Of a stretch of DNA of 64,000 nucleotides, positions 35,628 through 48,000 are shown in pieces. The position numbers were made by a program, and so were the translations under genes. The notes under the pieces are model-generated. The model worked only from the letters and a program-made list of their open reading frames with translations. It was not told where the DNA came from and did not search any database. The stretch comes from Echinometra lucunter (lineage: Eukaryota > Echinodermata > Echinoidea > Camarodonta > Echinometridae), in contig CM057167.1 of NCBI GenBank assembly GCA_029962745.1, forward strand, positions 22,369,951 to 22,433,950. The letters run 5' to 3'. How positions within the stretch are numbered: the first letter of the stretch is position 1; every line of letters begins with the position of its first letter.

Positions 35628-36414
35628 ACCCCTACTTCAAATGCGAATGGCCAGATGAAAATCACAGAAAGGGGAATCTCCACAAAATAATATGTCTTTT
35701 TGTCTATAGTGATCTGTTTACTTCCTTTTCGACCTGCCATCCCAAACTTCCAACGAGTTTATTTGATTTTAATTTTTTTTTATTCATCCTTGTTTTCTTC
35801 TCTAAAATAGTCGTTGAGAGTACCAGACATAAATCCCAAGCATAATTAAGCTTTGGTAAGGGAGGTGTATTAAGAAAAAAAAAATGTTAAGGGAACGTCC
35901 AAATTATGTGATTTTAAATGTAATCATCAGTATAGAAATAGAAATCAATTTAGATCTCATTCATGGTTCATTGTCATTCATTATTGTATCCGTAGCTCTC
36001 CATAATGCAGAGTATTGAATAACAGGCATTGTCTTTTTCATCATATCCCAACCTTTTGACACCTGACTTTAACTGTCAGATGCTTTTGCTCTCTTCTTAC
36101 GTTTTGTCGCTTTCCTGAGAATGATACATTATACTTTTGACCTTTGCACTAATTGCAGCAGTTTATCAGGTATACCCCCGTCATTTAAATTTTATAAAAC
36201 ATTAAACCAGAAAGGCAAACACCTCTGGCTTTCAGCAGGCAATACAGTTAACCTTGCATAATTCGTAGTCACATAAGTCGAACTTTTACTAAGTCGAATA
36301 AATTATTTTTACCCATCTATACAAAAAATGTTACTTACATTTAGGTCGAATTTTGCATTATGTCAATTTTTTGTGGTCTCAGCAGATTCAACATACCCAA
36401 AGTTAACTACTGTA

Positions 36415-36590
36415 CAGTGGAAACTCATTATAACGAGGTCCTTGGAACCATCAAAAGTACCTTGTTACAGCAGGAATCTTGTTAAATCAGAGTTAAAAAA
36501 CATTAAATTATAAAGAACTGGGACCCGAATATTACCTTGTTATATCGGGCATATTGTTATATCAGATCACTTTATACCAAGTTTCCACTG
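36415..36590. mobile_element. 176-bp pogo/Tigger-type MITE, TA target duplication
   Basis: The termini CAGTGGAAACT and AGTTTCCACTG are flanked by TA. The inner ATAACGAGGTCC resembles pogo-group ends. Confidence 0.75.
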
Positions 36591-36602
36591 TATTTTGTTT
36601 GT

Positions 36603-36889
36603 AAGGGCTTGTTCACATATGAAGCAGCAGCCCCCTGTGGTACCCCCCCTTTTTTTTTTTGCTTAATGTAATTGTATACGAAGTGGCAAAAAAAAAACAA
36701 AAAAAAAAACAAAAACAAAAAAACACTGAGCAGAAAGCATTTTTTTTTTTTGCCTGCTGGTATGGACCAATCAAATTCTTATAAGGCTATGCAGCTTATC
36801 TGCAGAACTTCAGGCAAAAAAGTGGTGCACTAAAAAAACACCATGGGTTTTTTGTGGGGTTTGCCGCTAGATATCTGAATGAGCCTTAA
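36603..36889. mobile_element. MITE family T (AAGGGCTTGTTCA ends), copy 1
   Basis: AAGGGCTTGTTCACATATGA on the left pairs with TATCTGAATGAGCCTT on the right. A-rich interior. Shared with 43558-43934. Confidence 0.65.
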
Positions 36890-38133
36890 GAAGACTTAGC
36901 ATGTAATAGAAAACCTGGTCCAGCATCATGACAGGACTAAAAGACAGAGACAACCAAATATGTTTTCAGTTTTTAACTTTATTTTCTCCAGAAGCAAAAC
37001 CATATCTGGCATGAAAAATAAAACTTTCTGTAACATAATTATGCACCTTGCTTTGGAATTTCACATACACATGGCACAAGTAAGGCATCTTTGAATTTGA
37101 AAGTCATTTGATTTCTTGCTATTAAGTTCTTTATTCCTTTCGCCCGATAGTAGATATGGCAATAGCTCATGATGTTCTGAATGCGAAACAATCTTTGCAA
37201 AATACCGCATATCTGAACTTGGAACAGTATTATGATTTAATGGCCTATTCTTTCAATTGATATACTTTTATTGATCTGTATCTAACCTGTCCTTTTTTGT
37301 AAATATGAATATATAAATAAATATATATATATTGTATATTGTGTAAATTGCAGTTGTTTGAAGAGATATACTAAATATCGAGCTATTTCAAAGAGTTGAT
37401 CACTCACATTATGATTGTTATCTTCAAAGTGTTTGAATATAACTTCTGTTGCAGGGCAGTACATGTACATGTAAAACTATGCACATGGGGGTGGGATACA
37501 AAGAAGTTCAAGTCATGTTTATCATGCTGTGTGCCACCTTCCTATTGAAATCAATACATGTGTGTACTTCACTTTCAAAAATGTAACATTTCTTCTCTAG
37601 GAAGATACATTTAGTGACAACAACAGAAGGATACAAGGCAAACAATGTACAAAACAGTGATTAAGAAGTGTCTTTGAGTTGTATACCATTGATATTGGAA
37701 ATGAAAACTTGAATGCCCAATGTCATATACCTAGTAAATTAACTTAATAAGAATTTGATTGTTCAAGACATAATTGCCATAACGTATTCTACTCTACGTC
37801 TGTATTGACTAACACTTTAAATACAACCACTTTCTTGATGTTTTCCGTCCAAAAAATAGCTTTCCTATCTTACCATGTAATGTGTGTAGAAAAAAGTGTA
37901 TCATATTTTATACTTAAAGGAATGTATGAAGAAAATGTAAATAAATTCTTTTCAAGAGAGCAACTTTCTCAAGTGTAGTTCTTTTCGAAGTTTATATAAT
38001 TGTCGTTTCTGTCCCAACATTTTCTTTTATAATCCTACTGATCATTCTAACTTTCAGAACTGGCCAAAAACAAAAAAAACTTACGGTAAGCACAGTCTTT
38101 TTAATGAAAAAGACTCTGATTAAAGTCAGATTA

Positions 38134-38291
38134 GGGTGCCGTTGCATAAAAACTTGTTATTATAGTAACTTTGCCATCAGTGGTAACCACCATGGTAACG
38201 TTGCTCAACAGCCAATCAAATTCTAGTATTCCATGAAAGTTACCACTGATGGCAAAGTTACTATAATTGCAAGTTTTATGCAACGGCACCC
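38134..38291. mobile_element. 158-bp palindromic MITE, GGGTGCCGTTGCAT ends
   Basis: Long arms including TAGTAACTTTGCCATCAGTG and its complement. It lies between the two genes. Confidence 0.75.
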
Positions 38292-38683
38292 AGACAATTG
38301 ATCTCATTTCCTCCTAGAAACATCTTAACACTTTTCAGGTATTCCTATCACAAACTCGAACACTTTTATCAAACTAGCACACATGTTACATTGTAAAAAT
38401 TTCAACTTGTCTATATCACTAACCAGGAATTTCTCTTACTTTTATGACACGAGGGTGGGGGGTGGGGGGTGGGATTAATAATTAGCTTAGCAAAACAGCA
38501 TGGTGCAAGAAGATGCATAATAAAATACATATTGCTGTCTGTATTGTATGCATTTAGGACTCGTCTTTTCACACTGCTCCATTTTGCTAAGTAAATAAGA
38601 TGGACAATTAATATGTGGCACCTCACCTTGGTCCACTACAAATTATTACATCATGATGGGAGGAAAAATTTAAGTATACTCCA

Positions 38684-38899
38684 GGTGGGTGTTCCACAAA
38701 GAGTTAAGTAGGACTTAAAGTCACACTTAAATTCCTAGTTGCACGCTGTATATTACACAACACCACATTGGTCAGATCAAGTTCTGGGGACGCATGCTAT
38801 TGGGAAGTCTATCAACGAGATTACACATTAAATATCGGATGCGCATTTGTGCTTACACATGAATCTAAGTCCAACTTAACTCTTTGTGAAACACCCCCC
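38684..38899. mobile_element. 216-bp palindromic MITE, GTGTTCCACAAAGAG ends
   Basis: CACAAAGAGTTAAGTAGGAC and the matching right end TAACTCTTTGTGAAACACC. Confidence 0.7.
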
Positions 38900-40053
38900 A
38901 GACCTGATGATAATCTAGAACTGATAATGGTGTAACTAATCTATTCCATTAGTACACACAAAATCCAAGAGAAGTGATACATGTATTTTCCCCCTTCTCC
39001 ATAGTCTAAATTTAATGAAACAGAAGATAACATTGGCATCTTAATTTCATTGAGCCGCATGATTTCCATATTTTTCTCTTTAATACCAAAACAAACAACG
39101 GAAAATAATACACAAATTTCCATTGAAAAATGGGACAAATGAACAGGAAACAAAATTCTTGGAAAAGTATGAGAAGGCAAAAATTAAAACGAATGGAAAA
39201 AATAAAAGTAAATGAACTTTAAAGTTTATATGACCTACACTGTATGTATCATTAAAGAAAAATGTCTCTGAAATCATTCCACTAAACATACATACAACTC
39301 AAATCCACCAAGCTCTGAAAGCATCATATGACATTCATGCAAACCTAACTTTATGTTTGAAAGAATTTGGTAGAACATTTCATCTATGCATTGTTTGTGC
39401 AGGAACTAAAATCTCGAGACATTAGTAATCAGCTGCTGTCAAAAGTTGATACTGTGAGCATTTTTGAGGAATATATCATTGCAGTATATTTTGTAAGAGC
39501 GACGGGAATATGCACAATTTAAAGTTTACTACTTGGATCAAGTGGCATTGTCAGTTTGAGGAGCCTGTGATGCAAGATGTCCAAAGCCTATTGTAATCCT
39601 TTAGAGCTGTATCATGGTGTGCCTAGCAGATAAGGATGCAAATTTATATTTCCAAATCCTAAAATATTTTCATTTTGATTGTACATACACTGTAGATGTA
39701 CTAACAAAGGTCACAACTTTGGAATGCATTTTCTTTAAATGTACTCCCGCTGTTCGGATATCAACTTCTGCCCTTCTGCTAGGTACACAATGATATGTAG
39801 CAAGTGTTTCCACTCAGCAAGCCAAGTTATGTTTTCCAGCACCAGTATATGCAAAACTCTATTCTTGAAGAGCAAAGTGAGGGCTGGTCATGTTGTAGCA
39901 GTTGATGAATTTTTTCCTTTGTCTTGCTATTACAGGATTTATGCCCTTCTACTGCACTCACAACAATAAGCTGTATAAGCATTGTATCTGTAAGCCTATG
40001 TATCGTTTCCAGTATCGGTATGCTAACTCCATCCTTCATAAGCAGGGCATGCG

Positions 40054-42049
40054 CTAGTCAGTCATGTCGAAGTAATCAATGATTTTTTCTTTAGTCTTGC
40101 TACTACTGGATCTGACTACATCAGTGGAAAGTTTGACAGCCTTGGCTGCAGATCTGAATGCATCAAGAAAAGGGAGATAAAAACGATGTAATAATAAACA
40201 TATTTCAAATAACTGAAGTTACATCTAAAATCAAGCATGTAACAGATGTCAAAATGACAAAGAGTTCATTCATCTAGTTCCACAACAATATAAAAACAAA
40301 CATAACTAGATGAATCCACAACCGCGCGCAGTAGATATTTATGCCTCCGCCATTGCCAGATTGGAAATATATGGCACATTCATGTTGATTTTTTTCTATT
40401 TTCATGTAAACATCTCTGACCTTGACCTTTGACCTTGTGACCCCCAAATCTAATGAGACCATTGTCCCTTCCATATGGATACATGAGCCAAGTTTTAAGT
40501 TGAACCAAAACAGAGTTGTTAAAGGGGGTACCCAATGCTGAAACAATGTTAGTTCATTTAAAAGAGCATGATTTTATTAGCAGAAAATCATCTGCCTAAA
40601 ATTTTTTTAAAAGTCGTGTTGCCAAGGAAACCCCCAAATGTGATAAGATTTCAGGATATTTTTGACCCCTCAGCTGTGACCCAGTTTCAAATGGGTACCC
40701 ACTTTGACGTCAAAATGACGTCAAAGTGGGTACCTTGTCGCGCAATTCTACAAAATGTGCGCAAGGTATAATACATATTGTACAGTCTAGCGTGCAGCAC
40801 AACTGCAATGCACGAAGCTGGGTACCCACTTTTACGTCATACCTCATACTCAAATTTTTGGGTCATCTCTTGACTTTTTATGAGAAAATTAGCCAAAATG
40901 CATTGATTTCGATTAAAAATCATCAAATTTTAATGTTATTCTTCCTAGAATTCGATTCTCGATCATATACCAAATTTTTTTCTACCATTGTGTAATCACT
41001 TTAAGTTATTGTAAGAACAAGCAATTTTCATGTATATAATGACCTCTACGACCTTTGACCTTTAACCTTGAGACCCCAAAATCTAATCAGATCATTGTCC
41101 CTCCCATATGCATACATGTGCCAAGTTTGAAAATGATCCATCAAATGGTTGTTATCGCGAGAACGAACCATTTCTATGTACATAATGACCTCTATGACCT
41201 TTGACCTTGAAACCCCCAAATCTAATCAGATCATTGTCCCTCCCATATGTATACATGAGCCAAGTTTGAAGTTGATCCATCAAACGGTCCCTAAGTTATC
41301 GCGAGAACGAAAACGGGATGGACAGAGGGACGGACGGACAACCCGAAAACATAATGCCTCCGGCACCCACCTACGGTGGCCGGAGGCATAAAAATACAAA
41401 CAGAAATATGAAGAACATCAAGATAGGAAGAAATGTATAATATCATTGTGGAGAAAGCCAACAAAAAAATAAGAATGATCTTAAAAGTGCTAGCTCCCAA
41501 CATATAACATAAATTGAAACAGTTACTATGGATTAATGTATTTGTAAACAAAAGTAAATATACATTTCGATTCTTATTCCATAAATCGAAGAGAAGATAT
41601 GAATTCTATTACAAAAGATAAGTCTTCAACTCCCAAATCTGTTTAATAGCATTTGATATTCAGTATAACAAGCACTTTTCCAAAGTCAACTCAGGGTTAG
41701 GTAAGGCTTAATATCTGATGAGTTAAACTAGATTTTCATGCAGTTTCAAGCAATAATTATACTCTTTAGATTTCGTTTCCACTACATAATGACAATAATT
41801 TTGCAAGGAACCTTGAGTGAGATATTGACCTTTCATAAATCAGTGGACTTCAACATAGGCCACTTTCAAGAAATGGGTCTATGTGTTCGTAACTATGGCA
41901 TTTCCATTTTATAATGGATGATGTTTCAATGAATTTCTTACCTAAGTTCATCTTCTTGGCTGATGTGTGGTATAGGGAGCGGAGCCCTTGGGTTCAGCTC
42001 TCTCTGTATGGTAGCGGTTAACGTCATGGTGGGCATAAAGCAATGATTC
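40054..42049 (-). CDS. NFX1: NFX1 exons 17-18: C-terminal tail and stop
   Basis: Exon 17 (42049-41942) ends with a proline-rich stretch, RAPLPIPH, that matches human RPPPPIPHH. Exon 18 (40153-40054) ends in [12 protein letters not shown] and TAG at 40056-40054. Human NFX1 ends in KEPIIDYFDVQD, so the true C-terminus is present. The acceptor of exon 18 is GCATTCAG. The intron between the exons holds a nested repeat at 40337-41392. Confidence 0.94.
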
Positions 42050-45000
42050 CTGCAAAAACACAAAATAATGATGTTTTCTTGTGATTCAAAATAAAAAAGA
42101 TTAACACTACCACTAACTTGGGTCAAACCAGTACTGCACTCCTTTCACTTTCACATCAGAAATTTCTCAAAGCAAAAATGTAACTCATCTTCCATTCATC
42201 TTAAAAGGTGTACCCAATGCTGAAACAATGTTCCTTCATTTAAAAGAGCATGATTTTATTAGCAGAAAATCATCTGCCTAAAGTTTACAAAAAGTTGTGT
42301 TGCCAAGAATAACCCAAAATATGGTAAGATTTCAGCCTATTTTTGGCCCCTAAGCTGTGTCCCAGTTTCAAATGGGTACCCACAATGACGTCATTGTGAT
42401 TACCTTGTCACGCAATTCTAGCAAAATGCGCGCAAGGTATAATACATATTGTACAGTCTACTACGCGCCACAACTGCAATGAGCGAAGCTTGGTAACCAC
42501 ATCTACGTCATACCTCATATTCGAATTTTTAGGTCAACCCTTGACTAATCACAATTAATTTGCCAAAATGCATTCTTTTGATTGAAAATCATCAATTTTT
42601 AATGTTATTGTTCTTAGAATGCTATTCTCGATCATATATCAATTTTTTTTTACCATTGCGCAATCACTTTAAAGGAAAGTTAAAATTTAAAAGTGCTGCC
42701 TAGCTGACAACAGGTGACTAAACATTTGCTTTTACAAAAACTGTTCTCTACTTGTCTTTTTCAAAGGCTACAAGTGAGATTGAAAAATTGAGTTTTGGGA
42801 TATGTAGATGCAGAAACATTCGCAGTACATTAATTTTTTGCTGATTTTGCGCTATTTTCGGAAAGTGCGAATTCTAGAACTCGCAAAAATACTAGCAAGC
42901 TTTTATACAAGTTGAAATATCAAATCAAATCTTGCACTTTTGCAAGTAAGTGTGCAGTACGAATTAAAAAAACCAACGAATATGTTCTTGGGTCACTCAG
43001 CGCGAAATCTAATCATGCAAAAATAACAGCGTTTACAGAAGGTCTAGGGTTAAGGTTAGGGTTAGGGTTAGGTACACTGTATATTTGCAGGACATGGTTG
43101 AAATGAATGTAGTTAATGTAGGAAATTGACCATTAACCGATTGTTCCTGGGCCCTGTTTATAAAACTTGTTATCAGTAACAACTGCCACATTTCTATGAC
43201 AAATTTGCTCTCAGCCAATCAGATGCAAGGATTTCAGTAGCTCACAACAGTTATTGCAACTTGTTACTGATAATACATTTTATGAAACGTGGCCCTTGCA
43301 ACCTTGTAACCTTGTAACGTGCATCCGCAGATTAACACTCTAATTTGAACTTACTTTCTTGCAGTAATGACTACATTCCTCTTTGGTTCTTCGTCATAGC
43401 TTTCTGATTCGCAGCCATAGAACTCGGCCAGTTCATGGATAATGCGACGGTGGTTCTTAATCATGGATGGGAAGGCATGGCTTCGGCTGGCTTGCTTGGA
43501 CTGTAAAAAATAGCAAGTGTAAGGATCAAGATGTGTTACATTCTATGTGATGGTATTAAAGGCTTGTTCATATATGAAATTGCAAACCCCTGCGATAACC
43601 CCAATGTTTTTTACGAGTACATACATGGTTTATGAGGTGGCCAAAAGAAAAAAAAAAAATAATAACAGTCTTTAAAAAAAAGATAAAATAAAGAAAAAAA
43701 GGTTGAGGAAAAAATTTTCTTTTTAGCCTCCTGGTGGCAAACAGGTGTGGACCAATCGAATTCTTACATATTTTTTGTCTGCACAACTTGGAAAAACTCT
43801 CTTTCATTTGAGTGTTAACTATGACTGCACATTTATGCACATCTCATTATCATAAAGTGGGACGGTTTACCATGTCATGTGTGAACACTAATGCAAATGT
43901 GGGGGTTTGCTGCTGGATATCTGAATAAGCCTTATGACCTACAGAGCCTGGGGTGTTCATGATTATTATTTGACTTGATTTCAGTTAATTCTATTTGTCA
44001 AATACTGTAAATGCAGAAATATTTGTGGTACGCTTTCGCAGATTTCGCGCTATTTTCGGCAAGTGCGAATTCTAGAACTTGCAAAAATATCATGATAAGC
44101 TAACTAGTAATTTTTTAGACGTCCACTTCTTTTGTTCATTTGAACATATAAGACTAAAATGTGGACACTTTTTTCAGTTTTGTGGTAAACCTTGCAACAA
44201 AAATGAAGCATTTAAGAAAATCCCTTAAATGCAAATTTGAAAAGAAAATTGTCATTTTTCGTTTCGAAACACAAATTTTGCATACATGTCAGCAGTCTGT
44301 ACATCAAAGATAAAGAAATCAAAGTAGAGAATAATAATACTTCTTACACTTTGAGCAGAAACAACCAATGCAGAAAACTCTTTCTCAATGGCAGCTACAA
44401 AGCCTGGGTGCTTCCTGTATCATAGAAAATAGGATTTTATTTCCCTTTAATACAAAGAGAGCAACAACTCATTCAAATTTTATTGATTCCTTAAAGGAGA
44501 ATGCAACCCAGACATAAATGTACTTCCAGTGAATGAAGAAGAACAAGAAGAGTAAATAGTGAAAGTTTGAGCAAAATCAGACAATCTGTTCAAGAGTTAT
44601 GAATTTTGAAAGTTTCAGTGAATCCCTATTATGGGGATCCTTGAGTTGGCAACTTTGCCAGCATCTGTGATGTCATCGTGGACAACTCTCCATTCATTTT
44701 GTACACAGAATTTCACATTTTCTTCATTTTCAAGAAAAAAAGAAATTTGTTTGATTTAATGTTTGAGTATGTCATGGCTACATCAATTCTGCAAGCATTT
44801 TGGGAAGAATTATGTTGATTCCTGACTTGAAATTTTATATAAATCAATTTTTAAAAAAATTTATGCACAAACAAGGATCCCATAATAGGGATTTACTGAA
44901 ACTTTCAAAATTCATAACTCTTGAACAGATTGTTCGATTTTGCTCAAACTTTCACTGTTTACTCTTCTTGGTCTTCTCCATTTTCTAAAAGCACACTGAT

Positions 45001-48000
45001 GCCTGGGTTTCATTCTCCTTTAATAATTTAAGTGCACTGGAATACATTGAATTTTCATCAAAATCCAACACTGTCATGAATGAACTCAAGTCAGGAAAAT
45101 GAAGATTAATTTTGCATTACTGATGAATTCATTATGAATCTTTTTTTTTTCAATTTCATGAATATGAATAACAATCATTTCCAAGTCCCATGCAACATGC
45201 ACTGTTCCAGAGCAAAAGCTTTCAAGCACACCACTCTCTTTTACTTCTTATTTTGTAGAGGTGTCGTGGTCTAGTGGACCCGACTGTGAATCTCATGGTC
45301 CAAGTTTGAATCCCGCTGCGCCACTAATGTCCTTTGGCAAGATATGAATCTACATTTGCCACTCTCCATCCAGGTGTTGGTGGGTACCCGGTAGGATGCG
45401 ATAGTCATTGTGATTTGTTTAGCATTGTGAGCGCCTGCAAAAGGTGCTTGGCTGGAATGCTCCCCAGGGAGTGGAGAAGGTGCATACATTGTATGCGGGC
45501 AAGCCTGAATCTGATGAGCAGGGTAATAATATTTTTGTAAAGCGCTTAGAGACATCAGAGAGATGCATAAGGCACTATAAAAATCCAGAATATTACTATC
45601 ATTATTTTCTTTCTTGCAGTCAATTATACATTATTATTCAACTCGTGTCTGAAGTGATGATACCAAACAAGATATACAGTGAATTTAATCACCTGGCTTG
45701 TTCTTTCAGAAAGTCCCCATATGAAGTTGTTTTGCCACTTCCAGCTAGTTCAGGATTCTTGATCTGCAATGCAACAGCCAGCCGTCTAAAACAGAAATAA
45801 ATAAATGATTTTATAGTAACAAGGCAATAGCCATAATGTGTCATGCCATGTTTGTGTACAATCACTCTTTGAGGTAAATTGTAACATTTGACCTCATTCA
45901 GCCTTTGACCTACATATGTGACCAAAGTAGGAATGAGGTCCCTGTAAGCCATCTACCATCCAAGTCAGGTTACAAATGGGCTTATGTTTTGAAAGTTCCA
46001 ACTCCAGTAGAAACTTGTAGGTAAATTTAATATTTGACCTCATTTGACCTTTGACCCCCAAATAACATTGAGGTCCCTACAGAGCATCTACTATCCATGA
46101 TAGTTATTCAAGTTTGATAAGCATCATGGACGGATGGACACTGCTAAGAATCCCTTAGTCTCGCTCCACCTCAGTGGCTTGACAAAAACTGCGATGAAAA
46201 AGCAATACAAGAATTAAACAAAGTAATCTGGACTTGAACTAGTTGGTGATGGAAAATATGAAATGATATAAATACTTACTTATTTCTCTCCTGTAGTGCA
46301 CACTCTTCATCACATTGTAGCCTGACAAATAAAGGGAAATATGGTTGAATAATTATTGAAAACTTTTTTTTAACATACTTGCTTCTTCTTCAGAGTGATC
46401 GAAACAATTCTGGTATGATAAAGAATTCTATCCTGATAAATCTGGGTGATTTTGATGTCATACAATTTTTTCAAGATCTCAGCCTGAGTTACATCAGGTT
46501 TGATGATATTTACTTCTGAACTTACAAAATATGTTATATTCTACAAACTTTTTGTGTCAGGGAGTCACATATATTGCTTGGCTAAGTGAACCTACCTACT
46601 GGCCTTGTTAGATCCCTTGGCACCTGTCAGCTCACTGATATCTACTTCCTCGTTACGCTGTAATGTCTGGATCTTACCAGCGAGCTTAGACACTGTCAGT
46701 CTGTCAAGAGAGGAGGTGGTTAAGATATATCAATGGTAAGTTGGCTTAGTCTTTAGAGAGTCTTGCCTGTCGAACCCAAGATCATGGGTTTGAATCCACC
46801 CAGGGCGGATCACTGAAGCATGCATTGTATGTTAACGTGCCCCTCCCGTTTCATAGACACAGGCTATGTTACAGTGGAAAACACTCCGTCACTCGGATAG
46901 GACGTTAAATAGAGGTCCGGTGTAGAGGAGAGTCACCACCTTTGCACGTTAAGAACCCACAGCACTATTCAAAGAAGTGTAGGGGGAAACCCCGGTGTAG
47001 TGGTACACCTGCACATCCCAATTACTTATATCGGGAGGAGAGACCCCGAGGGTTACAATGATTAAATTTGCTTTTCCCCTCTCTGGGATAGATGACACCA
47101 AATACTTTATAACAAGTGATAATTATTTTCATTCAAACTACATTAATGTAGTACAATGTTCAAGGATATAATTGTTTTTCTCGCTGTCAGGTTTCATGAC
47201 TTCATAGCCGAGTGTCTTGCACATACTTTGATACTAAATTTATGAATATTCAACCAGCAGGAATGATTCTACATCATATCTCACAGCACACATTACACGA
47301 TTGCTGACACATGACCTAGTGAACAATTTGTTTTAGGGAATTCTAAAGCTAATGTTTTTTTCTACAATGCTTCATCTAAATTTATAATATCATGCAAATT
47401 TTTTTTTAGTTACTCCTTGGCTGAGTGAGATAATGGGAGGGGGAAGGTTTTCTATTTCAAAATTTTGAAAATTCATTTATCCTCCTTTATTTGTTATTCC
47501 ATCTTATCGAAATTGGGTATCATTTCTCTAGGTATACTATGGCAATCACATGTGTGACTTACTTCTGCAGTGCCTTGTTAATACCATCGCTACCACTGGC
47601 CTGACATTCCATTATCTGCACTCTTCTTCCACATGGACACTTGACCGTCACCTAGGAATGCAAGAATTAGTTTGATTGTCAATGGAGATAATGGTAAATA
47701 CTGGTCAAGCAATGGTATTGCAAAAGAAACTATTTATGAATTATTATTGATTGCTGATTATGCAGATTAAAAAATTGTGTATATTTAGGTTTTAGAATCC
47801 TTAAAATCATAAAAATTCCTTCCATTATCATTATTGCTTTTATTTATAACATGCTTTTCCCATAAGGCCTAAAGTGCTTACAATAAATGATAATTATACA
47901 GTGTGTATCAATAAAAACGTTACACTTTTGAAACAATTATAAAAATCATATTTCAAAATATGTCGAAGATTTTTTTATGTTGATAGATGCACAGGGGGCT

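Larger units (their letters stand above)
35628..40053. other. Convergent intergenic region with the 3' UTRs of CFAP69 and NFX1
   Basis: No coding frame is supported. AATAAA-type signals occur on + (about 36297, 37017, 37312, 37938) and as TTTATT for the - strand (about 36980, 37132). Neither cleavage site can be assigned. MITEs at 36415-36590, 36603-36889, 38134-38291 and 38684-38899 break the stretch up, so some UTRs may contain transposon sequence. Confidence 0.4.
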
